64,000 nt of DNA from Bacillus mycoides (GTDB lineage: Bacteria; Bacillota; Bacilli; Bacillales; Bacillaceae_G): the NCBI RefSeq assembly GCF_001757995.1, contig NZ_LXLV01000025.1:124001-188000 (forward strand), given 5' to 3'. This document shows, in pieces, positions 35,841 through 44,271 of the stretch. The notes below the pieces were generated by a model, which had not been told where the DNA came from, did not search any database, and saw nothing but the letters and a program-made list of their open reading frames with translations. The stretch's first letter is position 1, and each line of letters starts with the position of its first letter. The position numbers and the translations under genes are program-made.

Positions 35841-37352
35841 ATGTTAAACAAAAAAATGGTGGCAATGGCAATGACTGTACCATTAGTAATGGGGACAATT
35901 TCCACAGTTTCAGCATTGGAAAAACAACAGCAAGTAAAGCTAGAAGCTTATTCACCACAGAAAAAAGCAATTGAATATTTAAAAGGACATGCTACGGAAT
36001 ATGGATTGAAGGCGGACCTTTCAGACTTACAATATATTTCTACAACAGAAACATCAGTAGCTTCATATGTTAGGTTCCAACAAGTAGTTAATGGTGCTCC
36101 TGTATTTTCAAAACAAATTACAGTTACTCTTAACGGTGAGGGAAAAGGATTACTTGCCGTTTCTGATTATCAGCCTGTTACAGGTGTGAAGGAAGTTACG
36201 AAAAAAATTAGTGAAAAAGATGCAGAACAAAAATCGATGGCGTATGTTGGAGGAGAAAGTGAGCAAAATCTATGGGCTCCTACAGAAAAAGAATTCGGAT
36301 ATATTGTTGAAGAAGGTGTCGCTCTTCCAGTATATAAAGTGGTAGTCCATTCTAATAATCCATTCGGTGCATGGGAAACATTCATTGATGCAGAAAATGG
36401 AAAGTTAATTAAAAAGGTTGATATAAACCGAAAAGCAGAAGGAACAGGAAAAGTATTTTTACCTAATCCTGTCGTATCTAGTGGTAGTAAAACAGGATTA
36501 AAGGATAGTAATGATGCAGATTCAACAGCACTAACGAATCAATTGAAAACTGTTACGTTAAAAGGTTTAGATGGTACAGGATTTTTAATTGGTGAGTATG
36601 TAACAATTTCTTCAAAAGCGAAGACGAAATCTACAAACTTACAATTTAACTTTACACGTGCAAATGATAGTTTTGAAGATGTTATGTCATATTATCATAT
36701 TGATACATTACAGCGTTACATTCAAGGATTAGGCATTAACAATATTAATAATCGTTCTATTAAAGTGAATGTAAATGGTACAACTGATGATAACTCATTT
36801 TATTCACCATCAACGAAAGCTTTAACTTTCGGTACTGGCGGAGTAGATGATGCAGAAGATGCGGGCATTATCGCGCATGAATATGGACATTCTATTCAAG
36901 ATAATCAAGTACCAGGCTTCGGAAGTTCACCAGAAGGTGGAGCGATGGGAGAAGGGTTTGGAGACTTCTTAGGTGCTACTTATGAAGATGCAGTATCGAC
37001 AACAGGTTACGGTAAAGCATGTATTGGAGAATGGGATGCGACCGCTTATTCTAGTTCGGATCCGACGTGCTTACGCCGATTAGATACGAATAAAGTATAC
37101 CCGAAAGATATAACGAGTGAAGTGCATAATGATGGAGAAATTTGGGCTCAAGGCCAATACGAAATGGCACAGGCTTTTGGCCGTGATGTAGCAACAAAAA
37201 TTATTTTACAATCACATTGGTCATTAACGCCAAATGCGAAATTCCGTGATGGAGCGAAAGCGATTAAGCAAGCAGATGCTCTTTTATACGGCGGACAACA
37301 CGCGGCTGAAATTGATCGCATTTGGGCAGCGAGAGGAATTAGTACGAATTAA
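35841..37352 (+). CDS. Secreted zinc metalloprotease, fungalysin (M36)/thermolysin-like
   Basis: The 503-residue protein has a Sec signal peptide (residues 1-25, ...Val-Ser-Ala), an FTP/PepSY-type propeptide (about 40-200; 'SYVRFQQVVNGAPVFSKQITV'), and a catalytic domain with HEYGH (346-350) and the third ligand Glu371 in 'GEGFGDFLGATYEDA'. The HEYGH form and 'AMGEGFGDF' fit M36 better than the HELTH of bacillolysins. Zn-dependent proteolysis outside the cell is expected, with autocatalytic propeptide removal. AGGGGGAG precedes the ATG. The gene is monocistronic between terminators. The 5' region of about 240 bp shows no further ORF. Confidence 0.87.
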   Translation: MLNKKMVAMAMTVPLVMGTISTVSALEKQQQVKLEAYSPQKKAIEYLKGHATEYGLKADLSDLQYISTTETSVASYVRFQQVVNGAPVFSKQITVTLNGEGKGLLAVSDYQPVTGVKEVTKKISEKDAEQKSMAYVGGESEQNLWAPTEKEFGYIVEEGVALPVYKVVVHSNNPFGAWETFIDAENGKLIKKVDINRKAEGTGKVFLPNPVVSSGSKTGLKDSNDADSTALTNQLKTVTLKGLDGTGFLIGEYVTISSKAKTKSTNLQFNFTRANDSFEDVMSYYHIDTLQRYIQGLGINNINNRSIKVNVNGTTDDNSFYSPSTKALTFGTGGVDDAEDAGIIAHEYGHSIQDNQVPGFGSSPEGGAMGEGFGDFLGATYEDAVSTTGYGKACIGEWDATAYSSSDPTCLRRLDTNKVYPKDITSEVHNDGEIWAQGQYEMAQAFGRDVATKIILQSHWSLTPNAKFRDGAKAIKQADALLYGGQHAAEIDRIWAARGISTN

Positions 37353-37354
37353 TT

Positions 37355-37389
37355 AAAAAAGTCGTGGCTTTTATAAGCCACGACTTTTT
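37355..37389 (+). terminator. Terminator after the metalloprotease
   Basis: AAAAAGTCGTGGCTT pairs with its complement over a 4-5-nt loop, with T-run. Confidence 0.95.
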
Positions 37390-37459
37390 AATTTACATAA
37401 GAACTGGTACTAGTAAATTAAGCTATATCAATGATAGTGTGAATATATTCTCATGCCAT

Positions 37460-37939
37460 TTACTTTTTTGTTTCTTTAAAAACAAAATGCTCTTTAAATT
37501 TTCTAGATTCAAATTTTTGACCGTTTCTCATGGAGAGGAAAGGATGTTCTTGCCACGTAATGATCACGTCAATCTTATCCGATTTTGTAGAAACTGAAAA
37601 ATTAGCGTGTTCAAATCCAGTTTTTCCGCCCGCTAGACGACTTTCTTTTAGGGAAAAGAGTTCATATTTTGTTTTCGTATGTGGTTCATTCCGAAAAACT
37701 TCAACTTGTACATTATACACTTCACTTTTCCCGAGATTTTTTACAGAGAAATGATATGTTTGAAATACACCTTTTTTGGGTTGCAACAATTTTTTACTCG
37801 TTCTTTTTACTTCATCAATATTCACTTGCCATTGATCAGAGTTTTGAGAGATTGGTAAAGATTTTGGTGAATAGGCATATGTTTCATTTACAACAATAAG
37901 GCAAAACAAAAGGAGAAAGAAACTAATTGCTTTTTTCAT
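37460..37939 (-). CDS. Secreted protein of unknown function
   Basis: The 159-residue protein has a signal peptide (Lys-Lys start, hydrophobic residues 5-18, cleavage near Thr-Tyr-Ala at 22). The mature part looks like a beta-sandwich ('TYHFSVKNLGKSEVYNVQVEVFRNEP', 'GFEHANFSVSTKSDKIDVIITWQEHP'), as in DUF4352-like or FxLYD-type extracellular domains; I cannot name the family firmly. GGAGGTGTACAT precedes the ATG. No cysteines occur in the mature part. Its neighbours are the convergent metalloprotease and the divergent aspS2 unit; no operon partner is seen. Confidence 0.75.
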   Translation of the reverse strand: MKKAISFFLLLFCLIVVNETYAYSPKSLPISQNSDQWQVNIDEVKRTSKKLLQPKKGVFQTYHFSVKNLGKSEVYNVQVEVFRNEPHTKTKYELFSLKESRLAGGKTGFEHANFSVSTKSDKIDVIITWQEHPFLSMRNGQKFESRKFKEHFVFKETKK

Positions 37940-38152
37940 ATGTACACCTCCGATAAAACTTTAATAATAATATGCGTGGGAAACGTGTAATTTATGTAAT
38001 AAAATGGAAAAACAAGTTCGATTGAAAGAATTTGAGAAGGATAAAATATTTCTAAGCTGTCAAATGATAATTGTATAGAGTTCAATGTTCATATTACATA
38101 CCTTTAGAAGGGGCCTGTTTAGTGAGAAATCGCAATATTTTCCTAAAAAGGC

Positions 38153-38181
38153 TTGCGTTTTATAAAATAAAGAGATAGAAT
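38153..38181 (+). promoter_or_regulatory. Putative sigma-A promoter of the aspS2 T-box
   Basis: TTGCGT (38153-38158), 17-nt spacer, TAGAAT (38176-38181). Confidence 0.65.
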
Positions 38182-38196
38182 ACTCTGTAAATATAA

Positions 38197-38424
38197 AAAG
38201 TGATGATTAGGAAAAGTACATGATGCATGGGTCTACAGAGAGCAATCGGTTGCTGGGAAGATTGCGATACCGCATGATGGAAAGACGCCTGTGAGTGTTG
38301 CTTTGAACGTGATTATTAGTAAAAGCAAACGGTACCTACCGTTATCAGGACTGAGATGGTCATTGTGACAATTTGGGTGGTACCGCGGAAAAAATCCGTC
38401 CCTATTTTTAGGGGCGGATTTTTG
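38197..38424 (+). promoter_or_regulatory. T-box riboswitch, aspartate (specifier GAC)
   Basis: AGAGAGC...GGTTGCTGGGAAG forms stem I; the specifier loop reads GGAAA-GAC-GCCTGT-GAG with GAC at 38284-38286. The T-box core is TTTGGGTGGTACCGCGG (38372-38388). A terminator follows (AAATCCGTCCCT with AGGGGCGGATTTTT, to 38424). GAC is an Asp codon, in line with the downstream AspRS. The enzyme may also charge tRNA-Asn, so the Asp specifier is informative. Confidence 0.88.
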
Positions 38425-38450
38425 TATTCTTTGAAAGGAGGTGAGTGACC

Positions 38451-38561
38451 GTGGATGATGACGATGACAACAATAATGTAAATAAATATAAAATTATTGG
38501 AGGGAAATATAATGGATCAAATAATGAAGCGTTCACTCACACGAGAATGTACGGAGCATAG
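38451..38561 (+). CDS. Asp/Asn-rich leader peptide overlapping the aspS2 start
   Basis: GTG 38451 lies 9 nt after AAAGGAGGTGA (38434-38444), almost the full anti-16S sequence and stronger than the aspS2 site itself. The 36-codon ORF opens Met-Asp-Asp-Asp-Asp-Asp-Asn-Asn-Asn-Val-Asn-Lys (codons GAT GAT GAC GAT GAC AAC AAT AAT GTA AAT). It runs through the aspS2 ribosome-binding site and stops 47 bp inside aspS2 in another frame. It lies between the T-box terminator and aspS2, which makes and consumes Asp-tRNA and possibly Asp-tRNA-Asn. I infer a ribosome-stalling or translational-coupling leader; no experiment is known to me. Confidence 0.7.
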   Translation: MDDDDDNNNVNKYKIIGGKYNGSNNEAFTHTRMYGA

Positions 38562-39810
38562 CGGAAAGATTGTATTACTACAAGGGTGGGTAAAAAAGAT
38601 TCGTCATCTAGGTAATGTTAGTTTTTTATTATTACGGGACCGAACGGGAGTTATTCAATGTGTATTAGAAAACGAGTTAGCTGGATACAAAGTAGATGTT
38701 GAAAGTGTCGTCGAAGTAATTGGTGAAATAGTAGAGACAACGAAAACAGAATTAGGTATTGAAGTACTTGCGCGTGAAGTGAAAGTATTAAATGGTGCAG
38801 AACCACTTCCATTTGAAATAAATAAAAAGAAGTTACAAGTTGGTTTAGATCAACTGTTGAATGAGCGGGTATTATCATTAAGACATGAGCGAATCGCTGC
38901 GATTTTTAAAGTGAAATCTACACTCGTTCAAAGCTTTAGTGAATTTCTAATAGAGAACGATTTCACACGTGTATTTACTCCGAAAATTGTCTCGCAAGGG
39001 GCAGAAGGAGGAGCAAATGTTTTTAAGCTTCCATATTTCCAAAAAGAAGCGTATTTAGCTCAATCACCACAATTTTATAAACAAATGATGGTAGCAGGAG
39101 GACTCGAACGTGTTTTTGAAATTGCTCCTGTGTACCGGGCTGAACATCATAACTCTTCACGACATTTAAATGAATATATATCGTTAGACGTAGAACTTGG
39201 ATTTATTCATGATTTTCATGAAGTGATGCAATTAGAAACGGATGTTTTACGATATATGTTTCAACAAGTAGGAGAAACATGCGAGAAAGAACTACAACTA
39301 TTACAAATAGAAGTACCTGTCATTACTGAAATACTGAAAATCACATTGTCAGAAGCACAAGAGATCTTGAAAAGTAAGTATCGTAAAGAATCACCGATTG
39401 GGGATTTAGATACAGAAGGTGAAAAGTTACTAGGGAAATATGTGAAAGAAACATATTATAGTGAATTTGTATTCATTACACATTATCCGAAAGAAGCGAG
39501 ACCAATGTATACGATGCCAAATAAAGAGAACTCAGTTATTACTGATTCTTTTGACTTATTGTATAAAGGGCTAGAGATTACGTCAGGGGCACAGCGAATT
39601 CATAACTATGACATGTTACTTGCATCGTTTAAAGAAAAAGGATTGCATCCAGAGAAATTTCAATCTTATTTAAATACATTCCGATACGGTTGTCCACCAC
39701 ATGGTGGTTTTGGGATAGGATTAGAAAGGGTTGTATATAAACTTTTAGAATTAACAAACGTACGAGAGGCGAGTGCTTTTCCGAGAGATTGTACACGTCT
39801 TATACCATAA
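38512..39810 (+). CDS. aspS2: Archaeal-type aspartyl-tRNA synthetase (AspS2; likely Asp-tRNA(Asn)-capable)
   Basis: ATG 38512 follows GGAGGG at proper spacing. The 432-residue class IIb synthetase has an N-terminal OB-fold ('LLQGWVKKIRHLGNVSFLLLRDRTGVIQ'), motif 2 'VFEIAPVYRAEHHNSSRHLNEYISLDVELGF', and motif 3 'GIGLERVVYKLLELTNVREASAFPRD'. 'AYLAQSPQFYKQMMVAGG' and 'PHGGFGIGLERVV' are typical of the archaeal/eukaryotic AspRS branch rather than bacterial AspRS (about 590 residues) or AsnRS. In the Bacillus cereus group such enzymes are annotated as Asp-tRNA(Asn) ligases, whose product is amidated by GatCAB. Discrimination cannot be settled from sequence here. Confidence 0.88.
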   Translation: MDQIMKRSLTRECTEHSGKIVLLQGWVKKIRHLGNVSFLLLRDRTGVIQCVLENELAGYKVDVESVVEVIGEIVETTKTELGIEVLAREVKVLNGAEPLPFEINKKKLQVGLDQLLNERVLSLRHERIAAIFKVKSTLVQSFSEFLIENDFTRVFTPKIVSQGAEGGANVFKLPYFQKEAYLAQSPQFYKQMMVAGGLERVFEIAPVYRAEHHNSSRHLNEYISLDVELGFIHDFHEVMQLETDVLRYMFQQVGETCEKELQLLQIEVPVITEILKITLSEAQEILKSKYRKESPIGDLDTEGEKLLGKYVKETYYSEFVFITHYPKEARPMYTMPNKENSVITDSFDLLYKGLEITSGAQRIHNYDMLLASFKEKGLHPEKFQSYLNTFRYGCPPHGGFGIGLERVVYKLLELTNVREASAFPRDCTRLIP

Positions 39811-39846
39811 AAAAGCACCTTCGCGATTATCGCGAAGATGCTTTTT
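39809..39846 (+). terminator. Terminator after aspS2
   Basis: AAAAAGCACCTTCGCGA pairs with TCGCGAAGATGCTTTTTT (one mismatch) over a 3-nt loop. Confidence 0.93.
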
Positions 39847-39913
39847 TACTGTTCTTTCATTTTTACATTGAAAGTTTATAAAAATCCTTTTCGACAAAAA
39901 AATAATATATCCC

Positions 39914-39942
39914 TTGACAGTTACAAATATAACCGATATACT
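39914..39942 (+). promoter_or_regulatory. Sigma-A promoter of the leucine T-box
   Basis: Perfect TTGACA (39914-39919), 17-nt spacer, TATACT (39937-39942). Confidence 0.85.
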
Positions 39943-39959
39943 TCATATTAATTTCAAAA

Positions 39960-40253
39960 GAAAATATATTCTAAATATTAAAATGTGTTGAATAGGAGTA
40001 GTAAGGTCATGTATTTGTACAGAGAGCTATGGGTTGGTGCGACATAGTCAAATGACATCCTGAACTCGCCTAGGAGCAGTAAGGTGGAACGGAATCACAT
40101 TCTTAGTAAATCTTAACGGTTAACCTTCGATATTAGGTTAGTAATCAAACGATTACTACTAAGGTGGATTCATAATGGAATCAATAAGGGTGGTACCGCG
40201 TTAAGTAAATGGCTTAGCGTCTCTTTATATAAAGAGACGCTAGGCCATTTTTT
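39960..40253 (+). promoter_or_regulatory. T-box riboswitch, leucine (specifier CTC)
   Basis: AGAGAGCTATGGGTTGGTG starts stem I at 40021. The specifier loop reads TGAA-CTC-GCCTAG-GAG with CTC at 40065-40067, a Leu codon and the usual specifier of leucine T-boxes. The core AAGGGTGGTACCGCG is at 40186-40200. The terminator pairs TAGCGTCTCTTTATATAAAG with its complement from about 40207 to 40253. It predicts that the downstream transporter is induced when Leu-tRNA is short. Confidence 0.9.
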
Positions 40254-40286
40254 ATTATATAGGAAGAAATGGAGGTTTTATTCAGA

Positions 40287-40316
40287 TTGATCAATAATAT
40301 TTATTTATTAATATAA
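40287..40316 (+). CDS. Possible 9-codon Ile/Leu leader peptide
   Basis: GGAGG (40271-40275) is a second, otherwise unused Shine-Dalgarno after the T-box terminator. TTG 40287 starts Met-Ile-Asn-Asn-Ile-Tyr-Leu-Leu-Ile and stops at 40314-40316. Five of nine codons are Ile or Leu. AT-rich DNA gives such codons easily, so this is a weak call, listed because the aspS2 leader has the same layout. Confidence 0.3.
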   Translation: MINNIYLLI

Positions 40317-40342
40317 AATGATTTTAATTGGAGGAAAATAGG

Positions 40343-41683
40343 ATGAAACAGACGGAGCAATGGACTTCGAAATTAGGATTTATAATGGCTGCAGCAGGAT
40401 CAGCAATTGGACTTGGCGCAATATGGAAATTTCCTTATATCGCTGGGAAGAGCGGAGGAGGAGCATTCTTTTTAATCTTTATATTATTTACTGTATTAAT
40501 TGGACTACCGCTACTTATAGCTGAATTTATGATTGGACGCAGTACACAGAAACAAGCAGTCGGAGCATTTAAAAGTATCGCACCAAATACAGGATGGCAC
40601 TGGATTGGACGTCTTGGCGTTGGAACTTGTTTTATATTACTTTCGTTTTATAGTGTTGTAGGTGGATGGGTATTAATTTATTTATTCAGAGGAGTAACTG
40701 GACAACTTATTACTCCGGGACAAAATTACGGTTTGTTATTTACTGAAACAATTGGAAATCCCGCTTGGGCTATTATGGGACATTTCGCTTTTATGTTCAT
40801 TACGATATGGGTTGTATCAAAAGGTGTACAAAATGGAATTGAAAAAGCAAGTAAATATATGCTACCAGCATTGTTCGTTTTATTTGTCGCTCTTATTATT
40901 CGTTCATTAACACTGGATAATGCGATGGAAGGTGTGAAGTTTTTCTTACAACCAGATTTCTCGAAGATTACTTCAGAAAGTATTTTGTTCGCAATGGGGC
41001 AATCATTCTTTGCGATTAGTATCGGAATTTCAATTATGGTTACGTATAGTTCGTATTTAAATAAAAAAGAAAGTTTACCAAAATCAGCAGTTACGATTGT
41101 CGGATTGAATTTATTCGTTTCTTTATTCGCAGGTCTTGCTATTTTCCCAGCAGTATTTTCATTAGGAATGGAGCCAACTGAAGGACCTGGATTACTATTT
41201 ATCGTATTACCATCAGTATTTAGTCAAATTCCATTCGGTGGAGTTTTCTTAACGGTATTTCTTGCGCTATTTACATTTGCGACATTAACATCGGCATTTT
41301 CTCTACTAGAGACGGTCGTGTCAGCATTAGCAAATGGTGAACAAGAAAGAAGAAATAAACTATCATGGATCATCGGTTTCTGCATTTTCCTAGTAGGTAT
41401 ACCATCTGCGTTATCATTTGGAGTATGGAGTGATATTACGATTTTTGGGAAGAATATTTTTGATGCAGTAGACTTCTTATCTAGTAATATATTAATGCCA
41501 CTTGGAGCATTGTTTATCAGTATTTTCGTATCGTTTAAAATGGAGAAGAAAGTGCTAGAAGCAGAATTTTTTGTAGGTGGAAATTACGGAAAGAAAGTGT
41601 TTACTATCTGGGTATTTTTACTTCGATTTATAGCTCCACTTGCAATAGTCATCGTCTTTTTAAATGTAATAGGGATTATTTAA
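40343..41683 (+). CDS. NSS (SNF) family sodium-dependent transporter, probably for leucine
   Basis: The 446-residue protein (ATG 40343, GGAGG upstream) has 11-12 membrane helices and the NSS signature in helix 1 ('[32 protein letters not shown]'). Helix 6 reads '[25 protein letters not shown]', with the unwound region typical of LeuT-fold carriers. Na+-coupled amino acid uptake is expected. In LeuT helix 1 the Na+-coordinating Asn27 follows 'VGLG'; here the aligned residue is Ala ('IGLGA'), so ion coordination may differ. The upstream leucine T-box gives independent evidence for leucine or a related branched-chain substrate. Confidence 0.88.
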   Translation: MKQTEQWTSKLGFIMAAAGSAIGLGAIWKFPYIAGKSGGGAFFLIFILFTVLIGLPLLIAEFMIGRSTQKQAVGAFKSIAPNTGWHWIGRLGVGTCFILLSFYSVVGGWVLIYLFRGVTGQLITPGQNYGLLFTETIGNPAWAIMGHFAFMFITIWVVSKGVQNGIEKASKYMLPALFVLFVALIIRSLTLDNAMEGVKFFLQPDFSKITSESILFAMGQSFFAISIGISIMVTYSSYLNKKESLPKSAVTIVGLNLFVSLFAGLAIFPAVFSLGMEPTEGPGLLFIVLPSVFSQIPFGGVFLTVFLALFTFATLTSAFSLLETVVSALANGEQERRNKLSWIIGFCIFLVGIPSALSFGVWSDITIFGKNIFDAVDFLSSNILMPLGALFISIFVSFKMEKKVLEAEFFVGGNYGKKVFTIWVFLLRFIAPLAIVIVFLNVIGII

Positions 41684-41719
41684 GTTTAAATGTTATAATA
41701 TTCAGTAAAAAAGAAGGTG

Positions 41720-42634
41720 ATGATTATAAAGACGAATTTGATTGAAGTGGGGAAATACATGAACATTAGAGGGAAAAAGCTATACGTTGAAACACATGGA
41801 AATCCTAAAAATAAACCAGTATTATATTTGCACGGTGGACCAGGAGAGAGTTGCTATGATTTTTCATTTCATCAAGCGGAACGATTAAAAAATTCCTTAT
41901 ATGTAATTATGATAGATCAAAGAGGGGTTTGTCGTTCAGAAGTAATTACCGAAGAAGAACCTTTTGGACTAAATGATCTAATTGAAGACTGTGAGGAACT
42001 AAGAAAAGTATTAAGAATTGAGAAATGGTCTGTAATTGGACATTCTTTCGGTGGATATTTAGCATTGTTATATGCAAGGGCGTATCCAAATTCAATAGAA
42101 AGAATAATATTTGAAGGACCGACTTTCGATTTTGCATTAACAAGTAGGGCGCTATTAAAAAAGACAGGGAGTTTATTAAAAAAGTATGGAAAAGAAGTAG
42201 CAGCAGAAGAGTGCCTAGCTTATTCATCTAGTAGTGCTAATTCGGAAGAGTTGCTAGAATCATATATAAGGTTAAGTGATGAATTAGATGAAAAAAGAAT
42301 GGAAATTTACAATTATAAGGAAGATGAGACAGACGATAGCTTATATAGTGACGAAGAGTGGGAACAATTTTCGAATCGTTCCAAAATCCATTTTGATAGA
42401 TTAAAAGCAGAAGGGGCATGTCATACGTCATTATTATCAAAAATAAAGGAAGTAAACAATCCAATGTTATTAATTGTAGGGAAATATGATGTAGTAACGT
42501 GTGAAAAGCAAATTGGAACGTTTAATCGAGATGCTCAAAATGGTAAGTGCATCATATTTGAAGAAAGTGGTCATACGCCACATTATGAAGAAGCAGATCG
42601 ATTCGCTGAAACAGTCATTCATTTTTTGAAATAA
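41720..42634 (+). CDS. Alpha/beta hydrolase, prolyl-aminopeptidase-like
   Basis: The protein (up to 304 residues) has 'PVLYLHGGPGESCYDF' (oxyanion region), 'IDQRGVCRS', the nucleophile elbow 'GHSFGGYLA' (Ser in Gly-His-Ser-Phe-Gly), Asp in 'LIVGKYDVVT' and His in 'ESGHTPHYEE'. This is the S33/prolyl iminopeptidase-like fold. The start is uncertain: AAGAAGGTG precedes ATG 41720 closely; ATG 41759, after GTGGGGA, would shorten it by 13 residues. Substrate unknown. It follows the transporter by about 35 bp and may share its transcript. Confidence 0.82.
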   Translation: MIIKTNLIEVGKYMNIRGKKLYVETHGNPKNKPVLYLHGGPGESCYDFSFHQAERLKNSLYVIMIDQRGVCRSEVITEEEPFGLNDLIEDCEELRKVLRIEKWSVIGHSFGGYLALLYARAYPNSIERIIFEGPTFDFALTSRALLKKTGSLLKKYGKEVAAEECLAYSSSSANSEELLESYIRLSDELDEKRMEIYNYKEDETDDSLYSDEEWEQFSNRSKIHFDRLKAEGACHTSLLSKIKEVNNPMLLIVGKYDVVTCEKQIGTFNRDAQNGKCIIFEESGHTPHYEEADRFAETVIHFLK

Positions 42635-42639
42635 AAAAA

Positions 42640-42675
42640 GAAAGGGTGCTTCTAATAATGAGAAGCACCCTTTTT
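42640..42675. terminator. Bidirectional terminator
   Basis: AAAGGGTGCTTCT (42641-42653) pairs with its complement (42661-42673), flanked by A-run and T-run, between convergent genes. Confidence 0.92.
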
Positions 42676-43249
42676 AAATTTCGGGATAAGTGATTGTAAT
42701 GTTAGCCCATTTGCTTTGCCAATTCTTTTTATTAACTCTATTTTTGTACATATGTATCCGTTCTTTCGTTTCAAGAAAATGAGGCGTAGGTTTCACTTGT
42801 AATGAAAGTACATCTTCTATTCCGCACGGGGATGTTAATATGACATTGTTTTTCTCGTCTAATGTAACACCAAGGGCGGTTGCTGTTTCAGGAAATTTAG
42901 AAATAGCATCAACAGAAGAAGAGTAAGGTGGCATTTTGTTCACTACATGCATGCGAGCTTGATTTTTTACTGACCAAGGGATAGTAGTATCCATATTGGT
43001 CAGTTTTTTCTCTAACGATTGTTCGTATGCCTCATCTTTATGTAATGGATCATAATAAATGACATCAACATCGGGTGTATCCGTTCTAATTTCGTAGTTA
43101 TGTAAAGTATCCCAAATTTTAGAACGAACAAAACCGGCGCAAATCCACCAATCAGGCAGCTCTAGTGATCTTGCAATTTGCAATACATTCATCATCCACT
43201 GATCGTTTTGTATCACTTGGATAATATCTTGTTCTGTTTTAATAGTCAT
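42674..43249 (-). CDS. Nucleotidyltransferase-like protein (NTP_transf_6, DUF925)
   Basis: The 191-residue product from ATG 43249 (AGGTG upstream; GTG 43261 is an alternative) has 'LPDWWICAGFVRSKIWDTLHNYE', 'TDTPDVDVIYYDP' (Asp-Val-Asp nucleotidyltransferase motif) and 'DAISKFPETATALGV'. These are the hallmarks of the PF06042 family. Its substrate is unknown. It lies 33 bp after amj on the same strand, so they may be co-transcribed. Confidence 0.85.
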   Translation of the reverse strand: MTIKTEQDIIQVIQNDQWMMNVLQIARSLELPDWWICAGFVRSKIWDTLHNYEIRTDTPDVDVIYYDPLHKDEAYEQSLEKKLTNMDTTIPWSVKNQARMHVVNKMPPYSSSVDAISKFPETATALGVTLDEKNNVILTSPCGIEDVLSLQVKPTPHFLETKERIHMYKNRVNKKNWQSKWANITITYPEI

Positions 43250-43282
43250 TTGATAGTACACCTACTTTTTTTAGAGAGTGAA

Positions 43283-44080
43283 TTAATTCATAAGCTTAAT
43301 AATCCATGTAATCCAGTAAGCACCTGGTATGAATAATAGTTGCGCTAATAATGTACCGAGAAGTCTAGAAATCATGAGCCAACCATACATCTTACTCATT
43401 GCTTCAGCACCTTCTTCTGATTGAAGAGCCCGTTCTGTTAAAAGAGCGATACGTGGATCTAGTAAAACTGTTAATAAAATAGTAGCAAAACCATTAACAA
43501 GACCAGAAGCTGTAGTAGCCTTTGTTGCATAAGTCGGATTTAAAAAAGAAGCATATAGTGCGGAAAGAACACCAGCTGTATAAATGGCAGTGGCAAACAT
43601 ATTAATAAGCATAATTCGCTTCGGAATTCCGCCAATACGCATTCGATGAATCATCTCAAACTTTGGAAAGCGTACATATTTTTTTGTGTACTTTAATTTT
43701 TGAATGTTATTCGTCTTCATCATTCGAATGAAAGAACCATCTGTTTCAAAGTTTTGAATGACATATCCAAATAGCTTTGTCAAAGTTGGATAGAGTATAA
43801 TCGCGAGCAATGTACCGACAGAAGCAGATAATAGAACGAGCCGTATAATATGCTCTAAATCAATAGAAGAATCTAGCTTTGCTTCATCGACAATACCACC
43901 AATTAAAAAAGCTTGTAGTAAGTTAGATGTTCTTGAAATAAGTAGTACCATTCCTACGATGGATAAGGCAACGACAATCTTTTTTAAACGGACACCAGCT
44001 AATCGAATACTATAAGAGCTAGTTTCAACTGCGTGGATAACAATTGTGAAAGCCATTATAAAAATTAACGTAATTGACAT
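43283..44080 (-). CDS. amj: Lipid II flippase Amj
   Basis: The 265-residue product (ATG 44080; GTG 44089 alternative) has 6-7 membrane helices and the Amj/DUF2837 signature: 'AFTIVIHAVETSSYSIRLAGVRLKKIVVA', 'SRTSNLLQAFLIGGIVD', 'DPRIALLTERALQSEEG'. Amj was shown in Bacillus subtilis to flip lipid II across the membrane as an alternative to MurJ and to be induced by cell-envelope stress. The Arg/Glu pairs inside membrane segments fit that role. The gene is on the minus strand, with its nearest downstream partner the NTP_transf_6 gene. Confidence 0.9.
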   Translation of the reverse strand: MSITLIFIMAFTIVIHAVETSSYSIRLAGVRLKKIVVALSIVGMVLLISRTSNLLQAFLIGGIVDEAKLDSSIDLEHIIRLVLLSASVGTLLAIILYPTLTKLFGYVIQNFETDGSFIRMMKTNNIQKLKYTKKYVRFPKFEMIHRMRIGGIPKRIMLINMFATAIYTAGVLSALYASFLNPTYATKATTASGLVNGFATILLTVLLDPRIALLTERALQSEEGAEAMSKMYGWLMISRLLGTLLAQLLFIPGAYWITWIIKLMN

Positions 44081-44271
44081 GTGATTCACCAGTTTCTATT
44101 AAATTAAGTATAACTTTTTCACTTTATCATATCTTTTGTGATTTTGTAACTGAAAGTATAAGGGTTAGAAAAAGTAATTTTCTGAAAAGTTAGATGGTGA
44201 TAGTATAGTAAAGGGGTAAGTAGGAGAATGGCCTTAATGGGGTACATATAAAATCAGTGGGGGAATTAAAT

